From Bradyrhizobium sp. AZCC 2176 (GTDB taxonomy: Bacteria > Pseudomonadota > Alphaproteobacteria > Rhizobiales > Xanthobacteraceae), in assembly GCF_036924645.1 (NCBI RefSeq), contig NZ_JAZHRX010000001.1, positions 6,413,501 to 6,477,500 on the forward strand: a stretch of DNA of 64,000 bases. The letters run 5' to 3'. The notes under the pieces were generated by a model. The model saw only the letters and a program-made list of their open reading frames with translations. It searched no databases and had not been told where the DNA came from. Numbering within the stretch: the first letter of the stretch is position 1; every line of letters starts with the position of its first letter. Both the position numbers and the translations under genes were made by a program. This document shows, in pieces, positions 52,777 to 62,317 of this stretch.

Positions 52777-53703
52777 TCATTCCTTGGGGAATTCCAGTCC
52801 CATTTCCCGGTAGCGGTCGGGATCGTCGCCCCAGTTCTCGCGCACCTTGACGAACAGGAACAGGTGCACGGGCTGGCCTACGATCTCGGCGATCTCCTTG
52901 CGCGAATCCGCGCCGATCGACTTGATGGTGGCGCCGCCCTTGCCGAGCACGATCTTGCGCTGGCTTTCGCGCTCGACAAAGATCGTCTGCTCGATCCGCA
53001 CCGACTTGTCGTTGCGCTCGGTCCAGCTATCGGTTTCGACAGTCGACTGATACGGCAGCTCCTGGTGGAGCTGGCGGTAGATCTTTTCCCGGGTGATCTC
53101 CGCCGCCAGATGCCGCAGCGGCGCATCCGACATCTGGTCTTCGGGATAGTGAAACGGCCCCGGCGGGACGCTCTTCGCCAGCGTCTTGCGCAGGTCGTCG
53201 ACGCCGTCGCCCGACAGCGCCGAGATCATGAAGGTGTGCTCGAACTTCATGCGCTCGTTGGCGGCCTGCGCCAGCGCCAACAGTTTTTCGCGCGGGATCA
53301 GGTCGATCTTGTTCAGCACCAGGATTTTCGGGTGTTGAACCGTCGCAAGCTTGTTGAGGATCGCATCAGCCTCCTCGTCGATCCCAGCCTTGGCATCGAG
53401 CAGCACGCAGACGAGGTCGGCATCATGAGCTCCGCTCCAGGCGGTGGACACCATGGCGCGGTCGAGCCTGCGTTTGGGCGCGAAAATGCCGGGGGTGTCG
53501 ACCAGAATGATCTGGGCGTTGTCCTCGATCACGATGCCGCGGATCAGCGCCCGCGTGGTCTGCACCTTGCGCGAGACGATGGTGACCTTGGAGCCGACCA
53601 GGGCGTTGACCAGCGTGGACTTGCCAACATTGGGCGCGCCGATCAGCGCGACAAAGCCGCAGCGGGTCTCGCCGGACGAGCCGGGTGCAGGTTCAACTGT
53701 CAT
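52777..53703 (-). CDS. era: GTPase Era
   Basis: The 308-residue GTPase helps mature 16S rRNA and the 30S subunit. It has the P-loop GAPNVGKST, the switch II motif DTPGIFAP, NKID in VLNKIDLI, and a C-terminal KH domain with VLGKGGATIKSIG. ATG 53703 overlaps the end of rnc by 11 bases, so the two are translationally coupled. An in-frame start four codons earlier also exists. Confidence 0.95.
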   Translation of the reverse strand: MTVEPAPGSSGETRCGFVALIGAPNVGKSTLVNALVGSKVTIVSRKVQTTRALIRGIVIEDNAQIILVDTPGIFAPKRRLDRAMVSTAWSGAHDADLVCVLLDAKAGIDEEADAILNKLATVQHPKILVLNKIDLIPREKLLALAQAANERMKFEHTFMISALSGDGVDDLRKTLAKSVPPGPFHYPEDQMSDAPLRHLAAEITREKIYRQLHQELPYQSTVETDSWTERNDKSVRIEQTIFVERESQRKIVLGKGGATIKSIGADSRKEIAEIVGQPVHLFLFVKVRENWGDDPDRYREMGLEFPKE

Positions 53704-54511
53704 TGCTGCCGCCACCGACGCCTTCGCGTTCGATCATCACGGAGGCCGCGACCTTCTCGGCGGCGCGCTTGGAACCGCCGACGCCTTCGGCTGGCGCCAG
53801 TCCCGGCAGATCGACGGCGACGCGGAATTGCGGGTCGTGATGCGGCCCGGTGCGCTCGATCTCGCGATAGACCGGCGTCGGCAATCCCTTGCTCTGGGCC
53901 CATTCCTGCAGCACCGTCTTGGGATCGCGCAGCGGCCGGCGCGGCTTGCGCATCCGCTCCAGCCAGTTGCGCTCGACGAACTGCGACGCCGCCGCATAGC
54001 CGCCGTCGAGATAGATCGCCCCGATCACCGCCTCGCAGATGTCGCCGAGCACGGATTTGCGCAGGCGCGCGCCCGCGCCGGCCCCCACCGCGCCGAGCTT
54101 GATGTCGTCCAGCAGCCCGAGCGATTTTGCGACGTCGGCGCAGCTTTCCTTGCGCACGAGATCGGCGAGGCGCTTCGACAATTCGCCCTCGTCGGCCCTG
54201 GGGTAAGCCCGATACAGCATGTCGGAAATGATCAGCCCGAGCACGTGATCGCCGAGAAATTCCAGGCGCTGATAGCTGTCCGCGCGATGCCGCGTCGCGG
54301 GCTTCAGCGCGGAGACATGGGTAAAGGCGGTCGCCAGCAGCGCGGGGTCAGAGAACTTGTAGCCGATGCGCCCCTCGATCGCCGCAGCCGCCGCCTTGGC
54401 GCCGGCCTTGCCGCGCTTCTTCTTCGGCGCGGCCTTGCCGCCGGCATCCACCTGCTGGCCCGGCTCGTCCGAGGTCGATGCTTCAGGAATGATCGCGGTC
54501 TCGTCGTTCAT
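53693..54511 (-). CDS. rnc: Ribonuclease III
   Basis: The 272-residue enzyme cleaves double-stranded RNA in rRNA and mRNA maturation. The signature QRLEFLGDHVLGL holds catalytic E84 and D88, and GDICEAVIGAIYLDGG holds the second acidic pair. A dsRBD follows (about 200-265). The N-terminal 45 residues (Lys/Ala-rich, AAPKKKRGKAGAKAAAAA) are an extension compared with E. coli. It overlaps lepB by 4 bases. Confidence 0.95.
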   Translation of the reverse strand: MNDETAIIPEASTSDEPGQQVDAGGKAAPKKKRGKAGAKAAAAAIEGRIGYKFSDPALLATAFTHVSALKPATRHRADSYQRLEFLGDHVLGLIISDMLYRAYPRADEGELSKRLADLVRKESCADVAKSLGLLDDIKLGAVGAGAGARLRKSVLGDICEAVIGAIYLDGGYAAASQFVERNWLERMRKPRRPLRDPKTVLQEWAQSKGLPTPVYREIERTGPHHDPQFRVAVDLPGLAPAEGVGGSKRAAEKVAASVMIEREGVGGGSNDS

Positions 54512-55266
54512 CGCACGATTGTGAATAGGCGATTCCAGCGCACTGCGGTCGGCCAGCGCCAGAACATCCAGGCATGTTCGCCTTCGGCAATGGAAAAGAA
54601 GATCATCTGTGCCCGGCCGACGATATTCTCGAACGGCACATAGCCTACCGCCGACAGCACGCGGCTGTCGGTCGAGTTGTCGCGGTTGTCGCCCATCATG
54701 AAGAAGTGGCCGGCGGGCACGGTGTAGACATTGGTGTTGTCGTAAAAGCCGTTGTCGACGCAATCGAGCGATTCATAGCTGACGCCGTTCGGCAGCGTTT
54801 CCTTCCAGCGTTTGACGCGCGCGGTGGCGTCCGAGCCGCAGGGGTCCTCGCCGATGAAGTCGGAAAGCCGCTCGCGCTTGACCGGCTTGTCGTTGATGTG
54901 GAGCAGGCCTTCCCGCATCTGGATGCGGTCGCCGGGCAGCCCGATCACCCGTTTGATGTAATCGGTGGAGTCGTCCTTCGGCAGGCGGAACACCACGATG
55001 TCGCCCCGGTTCGGCTCCGAGCCGAAGATGCGGCCCGAGAACAGCGGCGGCGACAATGGTATGGAATAGTGGCTGTAGCCGTAGGAATATTTCGAGACGA
55101 ACAGGTAATCGCCCACCAGCAGCGTCGCCTTCATCGATCCGGAGGGGATATTGAACGGCTGGAACAGGAAGGTGCGGATCACAAGCGCGATCAAGAGAGC
55201 GTGGATGACGACGCGGATGGTTTCACCCAAGCCGCTTTCAGATTTTGTGCTGGAGGTCACGCTCAT
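54508..55266 (-). CDS. lepB: Signal peptidase I
   Basis: The 252-residue inner-membrane protease removes signal peptides. It has an N-terminal membrane segment (about 18-36), catalytic S44 in NIPSGSMK and K105 in YIKRVIGLPGD, and the late motifs HFFMMGDNRDNSTDSR. It is the first gene of the lepB-rnc-era run. A 283-base gap to acpS holds no gene. Confidence 0.95.
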   Translation of the reverse strand: MSVTSSTKSESGLGETIRVVIHALLIALVIRTFLFQPFNIPSGSMKATLLVGDYLFVSKYSYGYSHYSIPLSPPLFSGRIFGSEPNRGDIVVFRLPKDDSTDYIKRVIGLPGDRIQMREGLLHINDKPVKRERLSDFIGEDPCGSDATARVKRWKETLPNGVSYESLDCVDNGFYDNTNVYTVPAGHFFMMGDNRDNSTDSRVLSAVGYVPFENIVGRAQMIFFSIAEGEHAWMFWRWPTAVRWNRLFTIVR

Positions 55267-55549
55267 CGCTTTCCCAATTCCCGCAGGCCTTTGCCCGCAC
55301 GGTGCAGAACGTTTTCCGCACGCGAATCGCCTGGTACGTTCGCGTCAGGAAAATGGTCTCGATACTGATGTTGAGAGCCAATTCCGGCGCTAACCTTGAA
55401 TCGGCCCTGGCTCGAACACGTTGCTTGCGGCGTTTTAGACGGTTGTTCGTGGGCGCGCAATCAAGCGGCTCGTGAAAACTTCGTAATCCATTGATAAATC
55501 AATGTTTTTTAGTTTTGCCTCGCTTCCCCGGCGCAAACGCCTGCGCGGC

Positions 55550-55969
55550 TCAAGATTTGCCGGGAACGACCGCCGAAATTATGACGAAGGCCTGCGCCAG
55601 CGGCCAGTCGTCGGTGATCGACAGATCGATCCGCGCTTCGAACCCCTCCGGCGTCAACGCCTCAAGCCGGGCCAGCGCGCCGCCGGTGAGTTTCATGGTC
55701 GGGCGGCCGCCCGGCAGGTTCACCACCCCCATGTCCCGCCACCAGACGCCACGCCGGATCCCGGTGCCGAGCGCCTTGGAACAGGCCTCCTTGGCGGCGA
55801 ATCGCTTGGCATAGGTCGCGACCACCATCTTTTCGCTGTTGGCGCGGCGCGCCGCCTTGCCGCGTTCGGCGTCGGTGAAGATGCGGTCGAGAAAGCGGTC
55901 GCCGTGGCGTTCGATCACCCTGGCAACCCTGGTGATGTCGATCAGGTCGGAGCCGATGCCGATGATCAT
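55550..55969 (-). CDS. acpS: Holo-[acyl-carrier-protein] synthase
   Basis: The 139-residue enzyme transfers 4'-phosphopantetheine from CoA to acyl carrier protein. Signature motifs are [14 protein letters not shown] with the Mg-binding Asp and [16 protein letters not shown] with the Glu. The ATG overlaps the pdxJ stop by 4 bases. Length is typical. Confidence 0.94.
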   Translation of the reverse strand: MIIGIGSDLIDITRVARVIERHGDRFLDRIFTDAERGKAARRANSEKMVVATYAKRFAAKEACSKALGTGIRRGVWWRDMGVVNLPGGRPTMKLTGGALARLEALTPEGFEARIDLSITDDWPLAQAFVIISAVVPGKS

Positions 55970-56730
55970 GCATAGCCTGCGATTTTCTGGCGGCCGCGGT
56001 CCATGGCGGCGCGCATCTGCCGCACGGTCTCGCCGAGGCCTACGAACAGCGCCTCCCCCATCATGAAATAGCCGATGTTGAGTTCGGCGATCTCGGGCAG
56101 TGCAGAAATCGTCTCCGCCGTCTGGTAGTCGAGGCCATGGCCGGCATGGACCTCCAGCCCCGCGGCGCGCGCCAATGCGGCGCCCGTGACTATACGCTGC
56201 CATTCCGCCTCGGCCTTCGCCGCATGGCCATCGACCACCGCGTCGCACCAGCCACCGGTGTGAATCTCGATCACGGGCGCGCGCAACTTCGCCGCCATCT
56301 CGATCTGGGCGGGATCGGCGGCAATGAACAGCGACACCCGGATGCCGGCATCGTTCAGCCGTGCGATGAAGGGCGCCAGCGCATTGTGCTGGCCGACGAC
56401 GTCGAGCCCGCCCTCGGTGGTGAGCTCCTCGCGGCGCTCCGGCACCAGGCACACGGCGTGGGGTTTGGTGGCCAGCGAGATCCGCAACATGTCCTCGGTT
56501 GCCGCCATCTCGAAATTCAGCGGCTTCGATATCTCGGCCTTAAGCCGGGCCATGTCGTCGTCGCGGATATGGCGGCGGTCCTCCCGCAGATGCGCGGTGA
56601 TGCCGTCGGCGCCGGCCTCGATCGCGGCCAGCGCCGCGCGCACCGGATCCGGCCGCGCACCGCCCCGCGCGTTGCGCAGGGTGGCGACGTGGTCGACATT
56701 GACGCCAAGGCGGAGCGGAAGTGCGGGCAT
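55966..56730 (-). CDS. pdxJ: Pyridoxine 5'-phosphate synthase
   Basis: The 254-residue TIM-barrel enzyme makes pyridoxine phosphate (vitamin B6). The start [19 protein letters not shown] carries the binding-site Asn and Arg, [11 protein letters not shown] carries active-site His and Arg, and [11 protein letters not shown] carries the third catalytic His. It lies downstream of rsh by 88 bases and is coupled to acpS. Confidence 0.95.
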   Translation of the reverse strand: MPALPLRLGVNVDHVATLRNARGGARPDPVRAALAAIEAGADGITAHLREDRRHIRDDDMARLKAEISKPLNFEMAATEDMLRISLATKPHAVCLVPERREELTTEGGLDVVGQHNALAPFIARLNDAGIRVSLFIAADPAQIEMAAKLRAPVIEIHTGGWCDAVVDGHAAKAEAEWQRIVTGAALARAAGLEVHAGHGLDYQTAETISALPEIAELNIGYFMMGEALFVGLGETVRQMRAAMDRGRQKIAGYA

Positions 56731-56779
56731 GACGGTCTCACGGACTGAATTGCAGCAGCAGAGATAGCACGGCTGTCAT

Positions 56780-56798
56780 GCGCGGGCGTGGCCCGCGC
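56780..56798. terminator. GC-rich hairpin between rsh and pdxJ
   Basis: GCGCGGGC and GCCCGCGC flank GTG. No T-run follows on the minus strand, so it may only attenuate or be another repeat arm. Confidence 0.4.
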
Positions 56799-56818
56799 AG
56801 CCGCAATAACGATACCGC

Positions 56819-59107
56819 CTATCCATTGACGCGCTCAACCTTGGCGACGACGGCCTTGGCGCGCAATTGGGCGATAATTGCACTGAGATGCTTGAGGTCA
56901 TAGACCTCGAGATCGATGGTCAGCTCGGTGAAGTCAGGCGAGCGGCGCGACATGCTGATATTGTCGATATTGCCGTCATGCTCGGCGATCACCGTGGCGA
57001 CCTGGGCGAGGCTGCCGGGCTCGTTGACGTTGTGGACCAGGATCCGCGCCGGAAAGCGCTGCGGCATGGTTTCATCGATATCCCAGCGCACGTCCAGCCA
57101 GCGCTCAGGCTCTTCCTCAAAGTCCTTCAGCGCCGGCGACTGGATCGGATAGATCGTGATCCCCTCGCCCGGCGTCACGATGCCGACGATGCGGTCGCCC
57201 GGCACGGCGCCGCCGTTCGGCGCGAACTTCACCGGCAAATCGGAATTGATGCCGCGCACCGGGATGACGGACGTGCTGCGCGCCGGATGCGGCGGCGATT
57301 TCAGCTTCAGTTTGACCGCGAGGCTCTTCTTGGCCCCGTAGCGCACCATTCGCTCTTCCTTGTAGTCCGGATACATGGCGCGAGCGACGTCGGAGGCCTT
57401 CAGCTCGCCGCGTCCGACGGAAGCCATTACGTCCTCGATCGAGGCGCGCGCCAGCCGGGGCAGCGCGCCCTTCAGCTTGTCGTCGGCATATTCGATCTTG
57501 GCACGGGCAAACAGGCGATCGATGATGCGGCGGCCGAGGCCCGCATATTGATCGCGCACCGCCGTGCGGGTCGCGCGCCGGATCGCGGCGCGGGCCTTGC
57601 CGGTGATCGCAAGCGATTCCCAGGCCGAGGGCGGCGCCGACTGGGCCTGCGAGGTCAACACCTCGACCTCGTCGCCGTTCTGCAGCTCCGACGACAGCGG
57701 CGCGAACTTGCCGTTGATCTTGCAGCCGACCGCCGAGTTGCCGACATCGGTGTGCACGGCATAGGCGAAGTCGATCACATTGGCCTGGCGCGGCAGCGCG
57801 ATCAGCTTGCCCTTCGGGGTGAAGCAGAACACCTGGTCGTGGAACAGCTCGAGCTTGGTGTGCTCCAGAAACTCTTCCGGATTGGCGCTTTCGGACAGGA
57901 TGCCGACGGTATGGCGGAGCCAGGCAAAGGCATTGGATTCGTGCTGCAGCCGCTCGGTCGGCGAGCCCATGCCTTCCTTGTAGAAAGCATGCGCGGCGAT
58001 GCCGAATTCGGCGATCTGGTTCATTTCCTCGGTGCGGATCTGCAGCTCGACGCGCTGGTTGCCGGGGCCGATCACGGTGGTGTGGAGCGAACGGTAGTCG
58101 TTCTGCTTCGGCGTCGAGATGTAGTCCTTGAAGCGTCCCGGCACCACCGGCCAGGTGGTGTGCACGACGCCGAGCGCGCGGTAGCAGGCCTCGACATCCG
58201 GCATCACGACGCGGAAGCCGAAGATGTCGGACAACTGTTCGAAGCCGACCGACTTGCGTTCCATCTTGGTCCAGATCGAAAACGGCTGCTTGCGACGGCC
58301 ATAGACGCGCGCGGCGATGCCGTTCTTCTGCAGGTTCTTGGAAAGCTGGCTTTCGATCTCGCCGATCAAATTGCGGTTGCGCTCGGCCAGCGCATCCAGC
58401 CGCTGCATCACCACCGCATAGGCTTCCGGATCGAGCGTATGGAACGAGAGGTCCTCGAGCTCCTCGCGCATCTCCTGCATACCCATGCGGCCGGCGAGCG
58501 GCGCATAGATGTCCAGCGTCTCCTCGGCGATGCGGCGGCGCGACGCGTGCGGCACGAATTCCAGCGTGCGCATATTGTGCAGCCGATCGGCGAGCTTGAT
58601 CAGCAGCACGCGGACGTCGTCGGCGATCGCCAGCAACAGCTTGCGCAGGTTCTCGGCCTGCTTGGCCTCGCGCGAGACCAGCTCCAGCCGCTTCAGCTTG
58701 GTGAGCCCTTCGACCAGCGCACCGATCTCGTGGCCGAAGATGTTGTCGATCTCGGCGCGCGTCGCTTCGGTATCCTCGATGGTGTCGTGCAGCAGCGCGG
58801 CTACGATGGTGGCGTCGTCGAGCTTCAGATTGGTCAGGATCGCCGCGACCTCGAGCGGATGCGAGAAATAGGGGTCGCCGGACGCGCGCGTTTGCGTGCC
58901 ATGCGCCTTCATGGCGTAGACATAGGCGCGGTTGAGCAGGTCTTCGTTGGTGTCCGGGTTGTATGTCCGGACGCGCTCGACCAGATCGTATTGCCGCATC
59001 ATGCGCGAGCGCGATTTCGGCTTCTCCGTCACAGGCGAGGTCGGCGCGACCGCGACCTGGCCGGTCGCGGCCTGCATTTGCCGGGAGTTGCGGCGCCAAT
59101 ACGCCAT
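56819..59107 (-). CDS. rsh: (p)ppGpp synthetase/hydrolase, RelA/SpoT homologue
   Basis: The 762-residue enzyme is the single bifunctional RSH typical of Rhizobiales. The HD hydrolase domain (about 60-190) is intact (HPLEVAAIL, H107-D108 in LLHDTIEDTEA). The synthetase domain (about 255-370) has GFRVVMPDVEACYRALGVVH. TGS (about 410-475) and C-terminal ACT (about 685-762, with EPGSLAQVATVIAEHDGNID) domains regulate it. It controls the stringent response. ATG 59107 follows AAGGCAG. Confidence 0.94.
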   Translation of the reverse strand: MAYWRRNSRQMQAATGQVAVAPTSPVTEKPKSRSRMMRQYDLVERVRTYNPDTNEDLLNRAYVYAMKAHGTQTRASGDPYFSHPLEVAAILTNLKLDDATIVAALLHDTIEDTEATRAEIDNIFGHEIGALVEGLTKLKRLELVSREAKQAENLRKLLLAIADDVRVLLIKLADRLHNMRTLEFVPHASRRRIAEETLDIYAPLAGRMGMQEMREELEDLSFHTLDPEAYAVVMQRLDALAERNRNLIGEIESQLSKNLQKNGIAARVYGRRKQPFSIWTKMERKSVGFEQLSDIFGFRVVMPDVEACYRALGVVHTTWPVVPGRFKDYISTPKQNDYRSLHTTVIGPGNQRVELQIRTEEMNQIAEFGIAAHAFYKEGMGSPTERLQHESNAFAWLRHTVGILSESANPEEFLEHTKLELFHDQVFCFTPKGKLIALPRQANVIDFAYAVHTDVGNSAVGCKINGKFAPLSSELQNGDEVEVLTSQAQSAPPSAWESLAITGKARAAIRRATRTAVRDQYAGLGRRIIDRLFARAKIEYADDKLKGALPRLARASIEDVMASVGRGELKASDVARAMYPDYKEERMVRYGAKKSLAVKLKLKSPPHPARSTSVIPVRGINSDLPVKFAPNGGAVPGDRIVGIVTPGEGITIYPIQSPALKDFEEEPERWLDVRWDIDETMPQRFPARILVHNVNEPGSLAQVATVIAEHDGNIDNISMSRRSPDFTELTIDLEVYDLKHLSAIIAQLRAKAVVAKVERVNG

Positions 59108-59332
59108 TCAATCACTGCCTTCTTCCACCAGACCCGGATCGGTCCCGCCCTCTGCGTATCTAATGCGTTTTCGAACGGCGATGCACGCCGCTCGGGCCGC
59201 GAAACGGTTCAATTTCGCTTGGGCCAACGGCCATCCAACGCCCAACCCGATGGCCCGCCGTCGAGGCGAACCAGCCGATTTCGGCCGCGCCGGCCAAGGA
59301 CGCATTGTAACCGCAAAAATGTCAACAAAAGC

Positions 59333-59360
59333 AAAGGCCCGGACGGATGTCCGGGCCTTT
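59333..59360 (-). terminator. Rho-independent terminator of rpoZ
   Basis: AAAGGCCCGGAC and GTCCGGGCCTTT form a perfect 12-bp stem around GGAT. On the minus strand GCTTTTGTTGACATTTTT follows. It lies 39 bases after the rpoZ stop. Confidence 0.8.
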
Positions 59361-59398
59361 GGCAGATCGGGGAGTTCGGGACGGGCCGATGTTCCGGA

Positions 59399-59791
59399 TT
59401 ATTCGTCCTCTTCGGGCTGCTCTTCCGGCGGCGCCAGGCCTTCCAGGCCCTTGAGGAGTTCTTCCTCGGTCATGCGCTCGACCGCGACCTCGGTATCGTC
59501 GGCATCGACGCTGGCGCCGGCTGAGCCGATCAACGGCACGGTATCGGGCTCTGGCTCGTCGACCTCGACGAATTTCTGCAGGGAATGAACCAGTTCCTCG
59601 CGCAGGTCTTCCGGGGAAATGGTGGAATCGGCGATTTCCCGCAGCGAAACGACCGGATTCTTGTCGTTGTCCCGATCAACCGTAAGTTGCGACCCGGACG
59701 AGATCATACGGGCGCGATGTGCCGCCAGCAACACCAGGTCGAACCGGTTGTCGACCTTATCAATGCAATCTTCCACGGTGACGCGCGCCAT
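59399..59791 (-). CDS. rpoZ: RNA polymerase omega subunit
   Basis: The 130-residue subunit stabilises the beta-prime subunit. The core (1-70) holds [20 protein letters not shown] and [20 protein letters not shown] 50-residue acidic C-terminal tail, ending [10 protein letters not shown], is longer than in E. coli (91 residues) and typical of alphaproteobacteria. It is a single-gene unit between a weak promoter and a strong terminator. Confidence 0.95.
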   Translation of the reverse strand: MARVTVEDCIDKVDNRFDLVLLAAHRARMISSGSQLTVDRDNDKNPVVSLREIADSTISPEDLREELVHSLQKFVEVDEPEPDTVPLIGSAGASVDADDTEVAVERMTEEELLKGLEGLAPPEEQPEEDE

Positions 59792-59840
59792 AGACTGTCG
59801 CTCCGTTGTTTGGGGCCAAATATGTCGGTTATGGGGGCTA

Positions 59841-59867
59841 GTTATAGCGGTGGAGGCCGTTTCGCAA
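59841..59867 (-). promoter_or_regulatory. Possible rpoZ promoter
   Basis: On the minus strand TTGCGA (59867-59862) and TATAAC (59846-59841) are separated by 15 bases, about 50 bases before the rpoZ ATG. The spacer is short, so the call is weak. In the rest of the 356-base gap up to 60147 I see no gene. Confidence 0.35.
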
Positions 59868-60147
59868 GACTAAATTTGTGATTTGGCCTTCCTGATGGGC
59901 TCTGCTACCCCAACTCCGGGGCCAGAATGGGCCAGAGCGTCCAGACGCGGCGAGGTTGCCGTACAGGACAAGTAAATCTCTTCATTGCACTGTCAAAAGT
60001 ATAGGTTTTTCGCCCTCCCCTCACCATAATTGCAGTGGTGACTGTCGTGGGGCACGATTCACTGAACTTTAGGCAACCGAACCAGAAAGTGCGCGCGGTC
60101 GAACGCCGCTGCGCTAGAAAAGCTAACAACAACGTGAGAACCATTTG

Positions 60148-60777
60148 ATGTCACCCGCTTCCAACAAGATTGCGCTCTTCATCGATGGAGCCAACCTCTA
60201 CGCAACGGCCAAGACGCTCGGCTTCGACATCGATTACAAGCGCCTTCTCAAGGAATTTCAGAGCCGAGGGACGCTGTTGCGTGCGTTCTACTACACGGCG
60301 ATCATCGAGGATCAGGAATACTCCTCGATTCGTCCGCTGATCGACTGGCTCGACTACAACGGCTACACCGTCGTCACCAAGGCGACCAAGGAATTCATCG
60401 ACGCTTCCGGCCGCCGCAAGGTGAAGGGCAACATGGACATCGAACTCGCTGTCGATGCCATGGAACTCGCCGAACATGTCGACCAGATCGTGCTGTTCTC
60501 GGGCGACGGCGATTTCCGCTCGCTGGTCGAGGCGGTGCAGCGTCGTGGCGTTCGCGTCACGGTAGTTTCGACCATTTCGAGCCAGCCGCCGATGATCGCC
60601 GACGAGCTGCGCCGCCAGGCCGACGTCTTCACCGACCTCGTCGAACTGCAGTCAAAACTGGGCCGCGATCCGTCCGAGCGCCCTGCCCCGCGCGAACCGC
60701 GTCATCACTCCCCGCAATTCCTGCAGCGCGCGACCACGGTGGCGCCGCGAGGCGGCGAGGATGATTTCGACGATTGA
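60148..60777 (+). CDS. NYN-domain (LabA/DUF88) putative RNase
   Basis: The 209-residue protein is a PIN-like NYN domain. IALFIDGANLY holds the first acidic residue, KGNMDIELAVDAMEL the middle ones, and IVLFSGDGDFRSLVEAVQRRGVRV the last. These bind Mg2+ for RNA cleavage. About 45 disordered residues follow, ending GGEDDFDD. NYN proteins act in RNA turnover; the target is unknown. ATG 60148 follows GTGAGAA. A good terminator lies 22 bases after the stop. Confidence 0.88.
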   Translation: MSPASNKIALFIDGANLYATAKTLGFDIDYKRLLKEFQSRGTLLRAFYYTAIIEDQEYSSIRPLIDWLDYNGYTVVTKATKEFIDASGRRKVKGNMDIELAVDAMELAEHVDQIVLFSGDGDFRSLVEAVQRRGVRVTVVSTISSQPPMIADELRRQADVFTDLVELQSKLGRDPSERPAPREPRHHSPQFLQRATTVAPRGGEDDFDD

Positions 60778-60799
60778 GAATGCGCCAGCACGCTGCTAG

Positions 60800-60842
60800 A
60801 GCCTCGGTTCTGATTGGAACAGAACCGGGGCTTTTTGTTTTG
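60800..60842 (+). terminator. Rho-independent terminator of the NYN gene
   Basis: AGCCTCGGTTCTG pairs with CAGAACCGGGGCT (one G-T pair), followed by TTTTGTTTT. Confidence 0.85.
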
Positions 60843-60921
60843 GCGCGCGTTCTCGACGCGAACCGGTATCGATCCCGGAACAGGTCCGGGGCGGGCTTTC
60901 GCTCGAAAACGCTTTGGAAAC

Positions 60922-61584
60922 ATGGCTAGTTTACCCGCCCCCGTAGCTGCCGAACCCGGCCGCAATTGCCCGCTCTGCCCGAGGCTCGCCGAATTTCGCG
61001 CACAGGCGCGCGCGAAAGCGCCGGATTGGCACAATGCGCCGGTGGCGTCGTTCGGCGATGGCAACGCGCAACTGTTGATTGTCGGGCTGGCGCCGGGCCT
61101 GCAGGGCGCCAACCGGACCGGACGCCCGTTCACCGGCGACTATGCCGGCGACTTGCTCTATGCGACCTTGCTCGAATACGGCTTTGCGAAGGGCGTCTAT
61201 CAGGCGCGTCCCGATGACGGCCTGAAACTGGTCGATTGCCGGATCAGCAACGCGGTGCGCTGCGTGCCGCCGCAGAACAAGCCGTTGCCTGCCGAGATCA
61301 ACACCTGCCGCCAATTCCTGGCCGCGACCATTGCAACCATGCCGCGGCTGCGCGCGATCGTGGCGCTCGGCCGGATCGCCCATGAAACCACATTGAAGGC
61401 GCTCGGGCTTCGCAACGGGGCCGCCCCCTTTGCACACGGTGCCGTGCATAGCGCGGGCGCCGTCAGGCTTTACGACAGCTATCATTGCTCGCGCTACAAC
61501 ACCAACACGCGGGTGCTGACGCCGGAAATGTTTCGCAACGTGTTTGCGAAGGTGCGGAAGGATCTGGATTCGCAGGATTCGTAG
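60922..61584 (+). CDS. udg: Uracil-DNA glycosylase, family 5 type
   Basis: The 220-residue enzyme removes uracil (and likely xanthine or hypoxanthine) from DNA. CPLCPRLAEFR provides the first Fe-S Cys pair, GLAPGLQGANRTGRPFTGD is motif 1, NAVRCVPPQNKP adds a further Fe-S Cys, and YHCSRYNTNTR is motif 2 (HPS-like). The lack of a polar catalytic residue in motif 1 marks family 5 (UdgB). The ATG has no strong ribosome-binding site (TTTGGAAAC). Its stop codon lies inside a hairpin repeat. Confidence 0.85.
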   Translation: MASLPAPVAAEPGRNCPLCPRLAEFRAQARAKAPDWHNAPVASFGDGNAQLLIVGLAPGLQGANRTGRPFTGDYAGDLLYATLLEYGFAKGVYQARPDDGLKLVDCRISNAVRCVPPQNKPLPAEINTCRQFLAATIATMPRLRAIVALGRIAHETTLKALGLRNGAAPFAHGAVHSAGAVRLYDSYHCSRYNTNTRVLTPEMFRNVFAKVRKDLDSQDS

Positions 61585-61666
61585 GGTAGACAAAGAGAAG
61601 CGTGCCCGCCGCCGCTTCGAAATCGTTGGCGTCAATGGTGGGCACGCTTCGCGTTGCTCACCCTAC
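61581..61666. repeat. Hairpin repeat with GTAGGGT arms (relative of 48849 element)
   Basis: GTAGGGTAGACAAAG and GTTGCTCACCCTAC, with inner GCGTGCCC/GGGCACGC arms, bound an 86-base element between convergent genes. The TAG stop of the glycosylase is the TAG in its first arm. Confidence 0.7.
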
Positions 61667-61675
61667 AAGGCACGC

Positions 61676-62254
61676 TTACGCCGGATTTTCCCTCAGCCAC
61701 GCCAGCACGTCGGCGGCATTCCGGTCGGGCGGAAACACCGGATAGAACACGTGGGCAACGCGGCCGTTATCGATGATCAGCGCCAGCCGCTTGATCAGCG
61801 TCAGTCCGGCCACCTGCATGGTCGGCAGATTGAGGGCACGCGTCAGCGCCAGCTTCTCATCCGACAGCACCGGGAACGGCAGATGCAGCCGTGACGCCAT
61901 CTCGGTCTGGTAGACGTTATCCTGCGTCGACAGGCCGAACACATGTCTGGCGCCGGCGGCTTTCAGCTCCGCAAACAGATCGCGAAACGAGCAGGTTTGC
62001 GGCGTGCAGCCGCGCGCGCCGGGGATCATGTCCCAATCATCGACGAGACTGATCTTGCCGGGCTCGCCGGTGCGCGGATAGGCGAACACCACCGTACGGC
62101 CGGGAAGCACCGAGAGCATCACCGAATTGTCGTCGGTTGCAAGCAGCGTGACCGGGGGGATCGCCATGCCGGCCAGATGGGCCGCCGCACCGTCGTCCTC
62201 CGGCGCCGGGATCTTGCTCCAGTCGACTTCGAGCAGGTTGGGTTGAGCCATCAT
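61676..62254 (-). CDS. Peroxiredoxin, AhpC/TSA or Bcp-like
   Basis: The 192-residue protein has a thioredoxin fold with RTVVFAYPRTGEPGK and the active-site segment PGARGCTPQTCSFRD, where the first Cys is the peroxidatic residue and the second, five residues on, may resolve it. It reduces peroxides with a thiol partner. Two ATGs stand in tandem (62254 and 62251) behind GGAGGAAGAA. It follows smpB on the same strand after a hairpin repeat. Confidence 0.85.
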   Translation of the reverse strand: MMAQPNLLEVDWSKIPAPEDDGAAAHLAGMAIPPVTLLATDDNSVMLSVLPGRTVVFAYPRTGEPGKISLVDDWDMIPGARGCTPQTCSFRDLFAELKAAGARHVFGLSTQDNVYQTEMASRLHLPFPVLSDEKLALTRALNLPTMQVAGLTLIKRLALIIDNGRVAHVFYPVFPPDRNAADVLAWLRENPA

Positions 62255-62268
62255 TTCTTCCTCCAGGT

Positions 62269-62313
62269 GGCGAATGGCGAGTGGCGAATAGCGCTTTCCA
62301 CTCCCCATTCGCC
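62269..62313. repeat. Hairpin repeat with GGCGAATGG arms
   Basis: GGCGAATGGCGAGTGG (62269-62284) and CCACTCCCCATTCGCC (62298-62313) are inverted copies matching at 15 of 16 positions. It lies between the smpB stop and the peroxiredoxin start and may act as a terminator. Confidence 0.7.
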
Positions 62314-62317
62314 CGCT

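Noticed and set aside
55489..55510. Terminator-like hairpin followed by six T on the plus strand
   Set aside because: CATTGAT/ATCAATG plus T-run points in the plus direction, but all neighbouring genes are on the minus strand, so it has no transcript to end. The stem is also AT-rich and weak.
56867..59524. 885-codon open frame on the plus strand opposite rsh
   Set aside because: It lies antisense to a well-supported gene. Long antisense frames are expected in GC-rich DNA because of codon-position bias, and the protein has no recognisable motif or start signal.
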